Positions 24,744 through 33,750 of a stretch of 64,000 nucleotides of DNA are shown here, in pieces. The notes beneath the pieces are model-generated. The model was not told where the DNA came from. It was given only the letters and a program-made list of their open reading frames with translations, and did not search any database. Position 1 is the first letter of the stretch, and each line of letters starts with the position of its first letter. Both the position numbers and the translations under genes were made by a program. The stretch covers positions 1,240,001 to 1,304,000 of the forward strand of contig NZ_OZ061315.1 in the NCBI RefSeq assembly GCF_964063325.1, in the 5' to 3' direction. This stretch comes from Hafnia alvei (lineage in GTDB: Bacteria > Pseudomonadota > Gammaproteobacteria > Enterobacterales > Enterobacteriaceae).

Positions 24744-25955
24744 TTAGCCGAACCAGTGATGGAACATCAGTTTGATGTGATCGACCATACGGCTGAAGAA
24801 ACCACCTTCTTGAACTTCATTCAGAACCACTAATGGGCGCTGCTCGATGGTTTTACCATCCAGTTGGAAGTTAATGGTACCTACCACCTGATTTTTAGCT
24901 AAAGGCGCATCAAGTTCGGTTGAGTTCAGCGTGTAGCTTGCTTTCAGATCTTTCATGCGACCACGAGGGATGGTCAGGTAAACATCTTTATCAACGCCCA
25001 ACTGTGCACGATCGGTATCGCCGAACCATACTGGCTCAGAGGCGAACTCGCGGCCTGCTTTCAGCGGAGAAACGGTTTCAAAGAAACGGAAGCCCCAGGT
25101 CAGCAGTTTTTTGCTTTCGCTTTCACGGCCTTTGCTGGTGTGTCCACCTAATACCGCAGAGATCAGACGCATCTGACCTTCGGTGGCGGAAGCCACTAAG
25201 TTGAAGCCAGCAGATTCAGTATGACCGGTTTTGATGCCGTCAACGTTCATGCTGGTATCCCACAGCAGGCCGTTGCGGTTCATCTGGCGAATGTTGTTAA
25301 AGGTGAATTCTTTCTCTTTGTAGATAGAGTATTCATTTGGTACATCGCGGATCAGCGCCTGACCAATCAGTGCCATATCGCGCGCGGAGCTGTACTGACC
25401 ATCGGCATCCAAACCGTGAACGGTCTGGAAGTGGGTGTTCTGAAGACCTAACGCTTTCACGTAGTTGTTCATCAGGCCCACAAAGGCGTCTTGGCTACCG
25501 GCAACGTAATCAGCCATCGCGACGCAGGCATCGTTACCAGATTGCAGGTTGATACCACGGATCAGCAAGGAAACCGGTACGCGGTCGCCTGGTTTCAAGA
25601 ACATCAGCGATGAGCCTTTGAAAACAGGGTTGCCGGTTGCCCAAGCATCTTGACCCACGGTCACAACGTCCTGCTCGGTAAATTTACCGGCTTTCATTGC
25701 CTGACCGATAACGTAGCTGGTCATCATTTTTGTCAGGCTAGCAGGGTTACGGCGTGCATCGGCGTTAGATTCAGCCAGAACTTTGCCTGAGTTGTAGTCA
25801 ATCAGAATATAGGCTTCCGCATCGATCTGCGGCACGCCTGGGATCATAGTCTTAAGGTTGACGTCATCAGCATGGGCAACATTGATCATGCCAATGGCGA
25901 GAAGGCTGCTGAGCGCAATGCGTTTCATCGAACGGGAAGTGAGATTGTATTTCAT
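24744..25955 (-). CDS. dacA: D-alanyl-D-alanine carboxypeptidase (PBP5)
   Basis: The 403-residue product equals the E. coli PBP5 length. A signal peptide ends at about residue 29 (AHA). The three penicillin-binding motifs are present: Ser73-Leu-Thr-Lys76, SGN (LQSGNDAC) and KTG (DGIKTGH). The C-terminal amphipathic helix (KLMFHHWFG) anchors it to the periplasmic face of the inner membrane. It trims the terminal D-Ala of peptidoglycan stem peptides. Confidence 0.97.
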   Translation of the reverse strand: MKYNLTSRSMKRIALSSLLAIGMINVAHADDVNLKTMIPGVPQIDAEAYILIDYNSGKVLAESNADARRNPASLTKMMTSYVIGQAMKAGKFTEQDVVTVGQDAWATGNPVFKGSSLMFLKPGDRVPVSLLIRGINLQSGNDACVAMADYVAGSQDAFVGLMNNYVKALGLQNTHFQTVHGLDADGQYSSARDMALIGQALIRDVPNEYSIYKEKEFTFNNIRQMNRNGLLWDTSMNVDGIKTGHTESAGFNLVASATEGQMRLISAVLGGHTSKGRESESKKLLTWGFRFFETVSPLKAGREFASEPVWFGDTDRAQLGVDKDVYLTIPRGRMKDLKASYTLNSTELDAPLAKNQVVGTINFQLDGKTIEQRPLVVLNEVQEGGFFSRMVDHIKLMFHHWFG

Positions 25956-26090
25956 GATAAGGACTACAACATCCGTGAATTAAGTGAAAAAAACGAGCCA
26001 CACTATAACAGAAGCCGATTTATGGTTCATGCCCGAACGGGCACCAATCAGGACTCTTTACATAAGCAATGTGTGACTAATTATTGCATA

Positions 26091-26109
26091 GCCCGCCGTT
26101 TTGGCGGGC
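26091..26109 (-). terminator. Hairpin after rlpA
   Basis: GCCCGCC and GGCGGGC enclose five bases just downstream of the rlpA stop. It lacks a long T run on the minus strand, so termination may be partial. Confidence 0.55.
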
Positions 26110-26117
26110 ATTTGAGC

Positions 26118-27224
26118 TTACTGTGCGCTAGCAATGAACGACTGTTGCTGTGCTTCGCTGGCTAAACGTTGCTGAAGTGCCGCGGCTTCTTGGCGACTTG
26201 CGAACGGCCCTAATTGCACGCGGAACATGGCGCCGTTGGGTGATACCTTACCCGGCACACCAAACTGCTGGCTTAATTTTTGCTGCCATTGCTGGGCGCG
26301 ACCACCGTCGCTTACCGCACCTACCTGCACCACAAATTTACCATTAGCAGATGCCGCCGGCGCTGAAGATGCTACCGGTGCCGCAACGGCCGCAGGGGCT
26401 GAAACAGGTGCTGGCGCGGCAACGGGTTCACTGCCTTCTAACACGCCGGTGCGCAATGGCTGTGGAGCGCCAAGGAAGCCACTGGCGTTGCTGGCTGGCG
26501 CAGAAACCGGCATATCACCGTCTGATCCTAGCGCTGCTGGCGTTGGGTTTGCTACAGGGCGCACCGCAACCGGCGTATCCGAAGGCGATGGGCTTATTGA
26601 TACCTGCGTTGTTTCTTGGCCGATAGTTGGACGTGAAGGCAGCGCATAGCTCTGTTTGGCGATCGTGGTACCAATCGTACCAGGGCCAGACATCGTGCCG
26701 TCTGGCGCAACGTTGATGAAGTCGATGCGCACTTTAGTGTTATTCGAAATGTTTAAGCGATCGGCGGCGGCGCGTGAAAGATCAATCACCTTACCGGAAG
26801 TGTAGGGGCCGCGATCGTTCAAACGCACCACGAGGCGACGTCCGTTAGCCAGGTTGGTAACGCGCACATAGCTTGGCAGAGGCAGCGTGGCGTGCGCAGC
26901 GGTCATTGCATTAGGATCAAACTGTTCGCCAATAGCGGTCATATTGCCGCCGTTTTCTTCACCATAGGACGTTGCATAGCCTACCTGTGAGAAGTTTGAC
27001 GGATCCTGCACGACTTTGTATTTCGTACCGTTAACGCTGTAATCCTGGCTGGTTGCAGGATTAAAGGGTTCGTAGCGTGGTTCTGCACCGCTAATTTCTT
27101 CTACCGGGCCGTTATACGCAGGCTGCTGAGGAGCCGGGGTCTCGGTGGTTGTGGTGTTGGTACAGCCCGCCAAAAACAGACTGAGTAAACCAGCACTAAG
27201 CCATGATTTATGCGCCATTCGCAT
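26118..27224 (-). CDS. rlpA: Septal ring lytic transglycosylase lipoprotein
   Basis: The 368-residue lipoprotein has a lipobox ending at Cys21 (LFLAGC), a double-psi beta-barrel domain (about 75-165, containing GEQFDPNAMTAAH and RLNDRGPY), a Pro/Ala/Ser-rich linker (about 200-285), and a C-terminal SPOR domain (about 290-365) that binds denuded septal glycan. It lies eight bases downstream of mrdB. The linker is more Ala/Pro-rich than in E. coli. Confidence 0.95.
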   Translation of the reverse strand: MRMAHKSWLSAGLLSLFLAGCTNTTTTETPAPQQPAYNGPVEEISGAEPRYEPFNPATSQDYSVNGTKYKVVQDPSNFSQVGYATSYGEENGGNMTAIGEQFDPNAMTAAHATLPLPSYVRVTNLANGRRLVVRLNDRGPYTSGKVIDLSRAAADRLNISNNTKVRIDFINVAPDGTMSGPGTIGTTIAKQSYALPSRPTIGQETTQVSISPSPSDTPVAVRPVANPTPAALGSDGDMPVSAPASNASGFLGAPQPLRTGVLEGSEPVAAPAPVSAPAAVAAPVASSAPAASANGKFVVQVGAVSDGGRAQQWQQKLSQQFGVPGKVSPNGAMFRVQLGPFASRQEAAALQQRLASEAQQQSFIASAQ

Positions 27225-27232
27225 CGCGACCT

Positions 27233-28345
27233 CTATAGGTTCTTAGATAACATTTTTCTGTGAGTATGGATCGACATAACGATACCAAACCCGGCCATGA
27301 GAACGATCAGGGCGGAACCGCCATAGCTGACCAGTGGCAAAGGTACGCCAACCACGGGCAAAATTCCACTGACCATACCGATATTCACAAAAACATAAAC
27401 GAATAAAATCAACATTAAACCGCCAACCATCACGCGGCCAAAGGTGGTCTGCGCTTTGGCGGCAATCATCAGCCCACGCATGATGGTGAGCAGATACAGC
27501 CCAAGCAGCACCAAAACACCCACTAAGCCCAGTTCTTCCGCCAGTACGGCAAAGATAAAGTCGGTGTGGCGCTCAGGTAGGAACTCAAGCTGCGACTGGG
27601 TGCCGTGCAGCCAGCCTTTGCCACCAAAACCGCCGGAGCCAATCGCAATTTTAGACTGAATAATATGGTATCCCGCACCCAGCGGGTCACTCTCAGGATC
27701 CAGCAGCATCATAACGCGAGCCTGCTGATAATCGTGCATCAGGAAGAACCACAAGATGGGAATAAATGCGGCAACCAGCACCACGGCGACCAAAATCAAC
27801 CGCCAGCTTAGCCCCGCAAGGAATAAGATAAATAATCCTGAAGCGGCAACCAGAATCGAGGTGCCGAGGTCTGGCTGTGCGGCGACCAGCAGCGTTGGCA
27901 TGAAGATTAAGATTAAGGCAATGCCGGTATTCTTTAGCGATGGCGGGCAGACGTCACGGTTGATAAAACGCGCCACCATCAACGGCACCGCAATTTTGGC
28001 AATCTCAGAAGGCTGGAAACGGACAAAGCCCAAATCTAACCAGCGCTGCGCGCCTTTACTGATCTGACCGAAAGCATCAACCAGAATCAGCAAAATAACG
28101 CAGAACACGTAAAGATAGGGCGCCCAACTTTCATACACGCGCGGGGGGATCTGGGCCATGACCAACATGACGCACAGCCCCATGAAAATCTGACCGATTT
28201 TACGTTCCATCATGCCAACGTCTTGGCCGCTGGCGCTCCACATCACGAAGGCGCTATAGGCCAAGATCGAGAGAATGCAGAGCAAAAAGGGCAGATCGAT
28301 ATGCATCTTTGCCCAGATAGAACGTTTCTGTTGGTTTTCTGTCAT
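27233..28345 (-). CDS. mrdB: Rod shape peptidoglycan polymerase RodA
   Basis: The start MTENQQKRSIW at 28345 gives 370 residues, identical in length to E. coli RodA. It is a SEDS-family glycosyltransferase with about ten membrane helices and strongly conserved stretches such as AQPDLGTSILVA, DPESDPLGAGYH and LPERHTDFIFAVLAEELG. It works with PBP2 in cell elongation. It follows mrdA after 19 bases. Confidence 0.97.
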   Translation of the reverse strand: MTENQQKRSIWAKMHIDLPFLLCILSILAYSAFVMWSASGQDVGMMERKIGQIFMGLCVMLVMAQIPPRVYESWAPYLYVFCVILLILVDAFGQISKGAQRWLDLGFVRFQPSEIAKIAVPLMVARFINRDVCPPSLKNTGIALILIFMPTLLVAAQPDLGTSILVAASGLFILFLAGLSWRLILVAVVLVAAFIPILWFFLMHDYQQARVMMLLDPESDPLGAGYHIIQSKIAIGSGGFGGKGWLHGTQSQLEFLPERHTDFIFAVLAEELGLVGVLVLLGLYLLTIMRGLMIAAKAQTTFGRVMVGGLMLILFVYVFVNIGMVSGILPVVGVPLPLVSYGGSALIVLMAGFGIVMSIHTHRKMLSKNL

Positions 28346-28364
28346 GATTAACCTGTATGCCTCA

Positions 28365-30260
28365 TCAGTCGCCTTCAACGCCCGGAGGCGGCGCGTTTTC
28401 ACTTGGGAGCGTCGTATTGTTATCGCCTAACATGATGTGGTCGAGGATCTGACGCACGATAGTCCCGACGGCCGGCCCTGCGCCACCATTCTCAAGAATG
28501 ATGGCTACTGATACCTGCGGGTTGTCGTACGGCGCAAACGCCGTCATCAGTTTATGATCGCGCAAGTGCTCGGCTAAGGTGTGGGCGTTGTAGGTCTCAT
28601 ATCCAAAGACCTGCGCGGTACCTGATTTAGCGGCAATCTTGTACGGTGCATTGGCGAAATACTTATGTGCCGTTCCGTTGGCGCGATTGGCGACGCCATA
28701 CATTCCATCTTTGGCTATTTCCCAATAACCGGAATGTATATCACCAATCTGTACTGCATCCTGCTGTTTGTACGGTACCAATTGTCCGTTGATACGCGTG
28801 CTGTTCAGCAGGTGAGGAACTTTCATATTCCCGTCGTTGATCAGCGTGTTTAACGCTTTGGACATTTGGATTGGCGTTGCCGTCCAATAGCCCTGACCGA
28901 TGCCGACAGGAATGGTATCACCCTGATACCACGGTTTTTTATAACGTTTTTGCTTCCATTCGCGCGTTGGCATCAGGCCTGAACGCTCTTCTGACAGATC
29001 GATACCGGTGTATTGTCCGTAGCCGAATTTGCTCAGCCACTCAGACAGACGGTCGATGCCCATATCGTAGGCAACCTGATAGAAGAAGGTATCCGCAGAT
29101 TCTTCTAGCGCTTTGGTGACATTCAGACGGCCATGGCCCCATTTTTTCCAGTCACGGAAGCGTTTCTCTGAGCCAGGTAGCTGCCACCAGCCGGGATCGA
29201 ACAGGCTGTAGTTTTTGGTAATGACGCCTGCGCTAAGCGCTGAAACGGCGATATACGGCTTAACGGTTGAGGCCGGCGGATAGAGGCCTTGCGTGGCACG
29301 GTTTATCAGCGGGCGGTTTGGATCATTCAGTAAACGCTGATATTCCTTGCTGGATATTCCGTCCACGAACAGGTTTGGGTCGTAGCTTGGGTTTGACACC
29401 ATCGCCAGAATCCCACCTGTGCGAGGATCGCTGACGACCACGGCGGCGCGGCTACCGGCAAGCAGCTGTTCAAGGTAACGTTGCAGATTCAGATCCAGCG
29501 TCAGATAAATATCTTTACCCGCCTGCGGTGGCTGTTCGTGCAATTGGCGGATCACGCGCCCACGGTTGTTAACTTCAACTTCTTCATAGCCCGTTTTGCC
29601 ATGTAAAACGTCTTCGTAATAGCGTTCAATGCCTAGTTTTCCGATGTCATGGGTTGCAGCGTAGTTGGCCAGCTTGCCATCTTTATCTAAACGTTCGACA
29701 TCTTTGTCATTGATTTTAGATACGTAGCCGATTACGTGGGTGAGGGCTGAGCCATAAGGGTAGAAGCGGCGCTGGTAGCCTTTGACTTCAAATCCAGGGA
29801 AGCGGAATTGGTTGACGGCAAAGCGCGCAACCTGAACTTCATTAAGCGCTGTTTTCACCGGTATTGAGGTAAAACGACGCGAGCGTTTGCGCTCTTTCTG
29901 GAAGTTATCGAGATCCTCGTCGGTAAGATCGACGATAGAACGTAAAGCATCAAGTTCTGCCTTCAAGTCATCGACTTTCTCTGGCATCACTTCAAGCTGA
30001 TAAATTGTGCGGTTAAACGCAAGAGGAGTGCCGTTTCGGTCATAGATCATGCCGCGGCTAGGTGCAATCGGCACCAGTTTGATTCGGTTCTCGTTGGAAC
30101 GGGTTTTATAATCTTCAAAGCGCAGGATCTGAAGATGGTACAGATTAAAGACCAAGACGCCAGACAGAATCAATATGCCGAGAAATGCAACGAGAGCACG
30201 GCGTATAAACAGGGCGGACTCTGCTGAATAATCACGAAAAGGGTTGCGGTCTATTTTCAT
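28365..30260 (-). CDS. mrdA: Penicillin-binding protein 2
   Basis: The 631-residue transpeptidase has one N-terminal membrane helix (about 22-45), the dimerisation or pedestal domain, and a transpeptidase domain with SxxK (Ser-Thr-Val-Lys near 330), SxN (Ser-Ala-Asp, ESADTFFY) and KSGTAQ. It cross-links peptidoglycan during elongation with RodA encoded next. Length is close to E. coli PBP2 (633). Confidence 0.97.
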   Translation of the reverse strand: MKIDRNPFRDYSAESALFIRRALVAFLGILILSGVLVFNLYHLQILRFEDYKTRSNENRIKLVPIAPSRGMIYDRNGTPLAFNRTIYQLEVMPEKVDDLKAELDALRSIVDLTDEDLDNFQKERKRSRRFTSIPVKTALNEVQVARFAVNQFRFPGFEVKGYQRRFYPYGSALTHVIGYVSKINDKDVERLDKDGKLANYAATHDIGKLGIERYYEDVLHGKTGYEEVEVNNRGRVIRQLHEQPPQAGKDIYLTLDLNLQRYLEQLLAGSRAAVVVSDPRTGGILAMVSNPSYDPNLFVDGISSKEYQRLLNDPNRPLINRATQGLYPPASTVKPYIAVSALSAGVITKNYSLFDPGWWQLPGSEKRFRDWKKWGHGRLNVTKALEESADTFFYQVAYDMGIDRLSEWLSKFGYGQYTGIDLSEERSGLMPTREWKQKRYKKPWYQGDTIPVGIGQGYWTATPIQMSKALNTLINDGNMKVPHLLNSTRINGQLVPYKQQDAVQIGDIHSGYWEIAKDGMYGVANRANGTAHKYFANAPYKIAAKSGTAQVFGYETYNAHTLAEHLRDHKLMTAFAPYDNPQVSVAIILENGGAGPAVGTIVRQILDHIMLGDNNTTLPSENAPPPGVEGD

Positions 30261-30344
30261 TCCATTCCGTCGTGTTCTGGGTGATTGCTTGGATAAATAA
30301 GAGAGCTCAACGGCGAAGCCAGTGGCTAGCGCCGTTGATACTGG

Positions 30345-30815
30345 CTATTCACGATGATACGGATGGTTCGTCGTGATGCTCCATGCGCGATACAGGCTTT
30401 CTGCAACCAGAACGCGCACCAGTGGATGCGGCATCGTCAGCGTGGATAGCGACCAACTTTGCTCGGCAGCAGCCTTACATGCCGGTGCTAATCCCTCAGG
30501 ACCGCCGATGAGAAGGCTAACATCACGTCCATCTTGCTTCCAGCGTTCTAGCTGCGAAGCAAGCTCTGGCGTATCCCACGGTTTTCCAGGAATATCGAGC
30601 GTGACGATACGATTACCTTTACCCACGGCGGCTAACATCATCTCGCCTTCTTTTTCCAGAATGCGTTTGATGTCGGCATTTTTACCGCGTTTCCCTGCCG
30701 GAACTTCAATCAGTTCGAACGGCATATCCTTAGGAAAACGTTTGAGGTAGTCGGTAAATCCCGTTTGTACCCAGTCTGGCATTTTGGTACCCACGGCGAC
30801 CAGTTGCAGCTTCAC
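30345..30815 (-). CDS. rlmH: 23S rRNA pseudouridine-1915 N3-methyltransferase
   Basis: The 156-residue SPOUT methyltransferase matches RlmH (155 in E. coli) with the knotted SAM site (LLIGGPEGL, LSTLTMPHPLVRVLVAESLYRAWS) and the C-terminal YHRE. It acts on assembled 70S ribosomes. It is three bases from rsfS, a ribosome-silencing factor gene. Confidence 0.97.
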   Translation of the reverse strand: MKLQLVAVGTKMPDWVQTGFTDYLKRFPKDMPFELIEVPAGKRGKNADIKRILEKEGEMMLAAVGKGNRIVTLDIPGKPWDTPELASQLERWKQDGRDVSLLIGGPEGLAPACKAAAEQSWSLSTLTMPHPLVRVLVAESLYRAWSITTNHPYHRE

Positions 30816-30818
30816 CGA

Positions 30819-31136
30819 TTAACTCCAGAGCTTTTCCAGTTCGTACAGGCGACGACTTTCTTCCTGTAAAACGTGAACAATCACGTCGCCCAGATCGACC
30901 ACGATCCACTCGGCGCCGTTTTCGCCTTCGATACGCGGAGGCAATAGGCCAGCCATACGCGCTTCTTGTACTACGTGAGTAGCAATAGAGTGCACATGGC
31001 GGCTAGAAGTACCGGTGCATACGATCATGCAGTCAGTGATGCTTGATTTGCCAGCGACATCAATAGCGACGATATCCTGAGCCTTCAAATCATCAATTTT
31101 ATCAATAATAAATTCTTGGAGCGCTTTACCTTGCAA
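30819..31136 (-). CDS. rsfS: Ribosomal silencing factor
   Basis: The 105-residue protein is the length of E. coli RsfS and keeps SSITDCMIVCTGTSSRHV and DLGDVIVHVLQEESR. It binds L14 on the 50S subunit and blocks subunit joining in starvation. The cobC gene that sits upstream in E. coli is missing; a 176-base spacer separates it from nadD. Confidence 0.97.
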   Translation of the reverse strand: MQGKALQEFIIDKIDDLKAQDIVAIDVAGKSSITDCMIVCTGTSSRHVHSIATHVVQEARMAGLLPPRIEGENGAEWIVVDLGDVIVHVLQEESRRLYELEKLWS

Positions 31137-31312
31137 AGGTTCCCCCTCGGGTTGGAGCTAGTATTGCTCGGAATAACGTTTTCAAATCAAATCGTTTATT
31201 CGGGCAATCAAATCTTTAAAGTTAGAACCATGGCATATCACATAACGAAATGGATTCGGCTGTGATATCGGTTCTGCGAAAATAGGCCGCGGAGTATAAC
31301 ACGCGACCAGAG

Positions 31313-31984
31313 CTAACGGTACAGCCCCTGTAATTCGATATAGCGTTGAACCGCACGCGGGAGAAGGTCATCACAGCTGATGCCTTGATGACGACGCTGG
31401 CGAATATCAGTAGCTGATATAGCAAGTAGAGGCGTATCAGCGAGATAGATACAGCCATGGGGTTGCTGACTGAGTTGTGCAGCACCATAAACGCGATGTT
31501 GCTCGAGCCAGTTTTGCAGCTCAGGCGTATCTAGACGATCGGAATATCCCGGACGCGCACATACCAGCAAGTGGCAGTAATGCAGGATCTCTTCCCAACG
31601 ATGCCATTTATGCAGCGTCAACAACGAGTCTTGGCCGATGATAAAGGCCAACGGTGCCGCCGCACCTCGCTCTTGGCGAACTTCAATCAACGTATCAATG
31701 GTGTAGGAGGGCGTAGTGCGGTGCAGCTCCCGTTCATCAACCGAAAATAGCGGATTGCCAGCGATAGCCAGCTCAACCATCGCTAGACGTTGCTGCGCAT
31801 TGGCCTCTGGCTGAGGACGATGCGGAGGAACATGGTTGGGCAATAGAGTGACATTCTGCAGGCCAACTTCCTGCGCCATCGCGGTGACCGGCTTAAGATG
31901 CCCATAATGAATGGGATCAAAAGTACCGCCAAAGAGCGCGGTTAAGCGATGTTTAGCGGCAGCCTGAAGGTGTTCATTCGGCAT
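31313..31984 (-). CDS. nadD: Nicotinate-mononucleotide adenylyltransferase
   Basis: The 223-residue enzyme joins nicotinate mononucleotide and ATP in NAD synthesis. The nucleotidyltransferase motifs are GGTFDPIHYGHL near the N-terminus and ISATDIRQR near the C-terminus. It is about ten residues longer at the N-terminus than E. coli NadD. Its start overlaps the holA end by 11 bases, so an internal start is possible but not required. Confidence 0.95.
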   Translation of the reverse strand: MPNEHLQAAAKHRLTALFGGTFDPIHYGHLKPVTAMAQEVGLQNVTLLPNHVPPHRPQPEANAQQRLAMVELAIAGNPLFSVDERELHRTTPSYTIDTLIEVRQERGAAAPLAFIIGQDSLLTLHKWHRWEEILHYCHLLVCARPGYSDRLDTPELQNWLEQHRVYGAAQLSQQPHGCIYLADTPLLAISATDIRQRRHQGISCDDLLPRAVQRYIELQGLYR

Positions 31985-33008
31985 TAAGCATGCTCTCCGG
32001 CAACGATTTTCCGCAAAGCAGCAGCGTCAGTGACTCCAGTTCACTCCACACGGATTGACCGTAGTCTTGTTTGAGAACGACTTCAATGTGTGACAGCAAT
32101 GCGACGGCCTGATGAAGCTGATGAAGACTAAGAAGCTGTAACGCCTGAGTCATCGCTGGTCTACGGTTCTGCCAAACTTTGTGCTGATCAAACAGATTGC
32201 GCAGTGGGGTATGGCTCATCTGGCTTTTTAGCGTCATTAGCAACAAAACTTCGCGTTGAACGGTACGCAGCAAGATCACAGGCTCCATGTCTTCTTGGCG
32301 TAGCTGCTGCAAAATATGCCATGCACGTTTGCTTTTACCAGCAAGAATGGCATCTACCCAGTGGAACGGTGAAAAATGGGCCGCATCACTAACGGCTTCC
32401 TCAACGCGAGGTAGCGTTAATTTTCCGTCTGGATAGAGTAATGAAAGACGTTCTAAAGCCTGAGATAACGCCAACAAATTGCCTTCATAGCAGTAGCAAA
32501 TCAGCTGGTTGGCTGCTTCGTCTAACTGCAAATTCATCTGTTTGGCTCGGGTGGCAACCCAGCGCGGAAGCTGGGCTTGCTCTGGCGTTTGGCAACTAAC
32601 CATAACCGCATTTTGACTCAGAGTTTTAAACCATCCGGCATTTTCTTGTGCTTTGGTTGGTTTATTACCCCGGATAATCAACAGCAGATCGGGATGCAGC
32701 AAGGTAGACAGCTTTGTCAGCTGTTCTCCGATTGCGGCATTAGCGCCGTTTTCGGGCAACGTCAGAGAGATAATTTGGCGGCTGGCAAACAGGCTCATCG
32801 CCTGAGAAAGGCTAAAGATACTTTCCCAATCGGTATGAGCATCGAGTGCAAAGGTGAAGTATTCAGTAAAACCATGCTCTTGAGCCTGTTGGCGAATAAG
32901 ATCAAGGCTTTCCTGTAAAAGCAACGGCTCGTTGCCCATAACTAAATAACAAGCGCGCAGCCCCTCACGGAGCTGCGCGGCAAGTTGCTCAGGATAAACG
33001 CGAGTCAT
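31974..33008 (-). CDS. holA: DNA polymerase III subunit delta
   Basis: The 344-residue protein is one residue longer than E. coli HolA. It opens the beta sliding clamp as part of the clamp loader. The N-terminal Rossmann-like part (RACYLVMGNEPLLLQESLDLIRQQA) and the alpha-helical C-terminal collar region are clear. It overlaps lptE by ATGA and nadD by 11 bases, giving a tightly coupled leuS-lptE-holA-nadD operon. Confidence 0.96.
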   Translation of the reverse strand: MTRVYPEQLAAQLREGLRACYLVMGNEPLLLQESLDLIRQQAQEHGFTEYFTFALDAHTDWESIFSLSQAMSLFASRQIISLTLPENGANAAIGEQLTKLSTLLHPDLLLIIRGNKPTKAQENAGWFKTLSQNAVMVSCQTPEQAQLPRWVATRAKQMNLQLDEAANQLICYCYEGNLLALSQALERLSLLYPDGKLTLPRVEEAVSDAAHFSPFHWVDAILAGKSKRAWHILQQLRQEDMEPVILLRTVQREVLLLMTLKSQMSHTPLRNLFDQHKVWQNRRPAMTQALQLLSLHQLHQAVALLSHIEVVLKQDYGQSVWSELESLTLLLCGKSLPESMLNAE

Positions 33009-33736
33009 TGTGCGCTAATACTGCCTGTAGATTTAATCGCGGTGGTTGGCACAGTGGTATCAGTGCTGACTGAATTAAAGTCATTGGCACTTTGCACCTT
33101 TGGCGCAGCCACTTCAGCATTCATGCGATTGTCGTTGTTTTGCAACTCGGCTGCATGAACAGAAAGCAGTTTACGAACCAGCTGCTGTGCCGCCTGATCG
33201 CGCATTTCCTGACGGATCATATCCTGCTCGGCATCTTTTGCCAGTGCAGTTAATGGGTTGTCGAAGAACGAACGATAAACACGTACGGTCAATGGATAGA
33301 GATCGTGTCCACGTACCAATACCTGCGCGTTGACACTCAGCACCATCTGATATTCAGCCGTTTTACCATCTTTAAAGATTGACACGGTTTCTTTGGACTC
33401 ACCGCCGCCAACAATACGCAGTGATGGCAGCTTATCCGAACCATCGGCCGCTTTTGCCGCCGTCGCAGAGTTATCCACGATGCTGGTGCTGCTAGCAGAG
33501 CCCGTCGTTTTCGAGTCGTCAGCTTTAGGATCGACGATAGTAATACCGCTTAGACGGAGCTGTTCACGAATAGAACGTGACAGTGGGCCATACGGGTCGC
33601 TAGTGTCAAACGTGATTTTCTGGAATTCGGTTGGCACCGACGTGTTGCCACGCAGATGGAAACCACAACCGGCGGTAAGAACCGCCAGCCCCAGAACAGC
33701 AACTTTTAACAACGACGTCATAGTACGATGTCGCAC
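33005..33736 (-). CDS. lptE: LPS-assembly lipoprotein LptE
   Basis: A GTG at 33736 follows AGGAGGAATT as in E. coli and gives 243 residues. The lipobox ends LTAGC with Cys at about residue 26, then GFHLRG. LptE plugs the LptD barrel that delivers LPS to the outer surface. It is about 50 residues longer than the E. coli protein: a Ser/Thr/Ala/Asp-rich insert (about 73-105) and a longer low-complexity C-terminal tail. The core YQMVLSVNAQVLVRGHDLYPLTVRVYRSFFDN is conserved. Confidence 0.94.
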   Translation of the reverse strand: MRHRTMTSLLKVAVLGLAVLTAGCGFHLRGNTSVPTEFQKITFDTSDPYGPLSRSIREQLRLSGITIVDPKADDSKTTGSASSTSIVDNSATAAKAADGSDKLPSLRIVGGGESKETVSIFKDGKTAEYQMVLSVNAQVLVRGHDLYPLTVRVYRSFFDNPLTALAKDAEQDMIRQEMRDQAAQQLVRKLLSVHAAELQNNDNRMNAEVAAPKVQSANDFNSVSTDTTVPTTAIKSTGSISAQ

Positions 33737-33750
33737 AATTCCTCCTCGGC

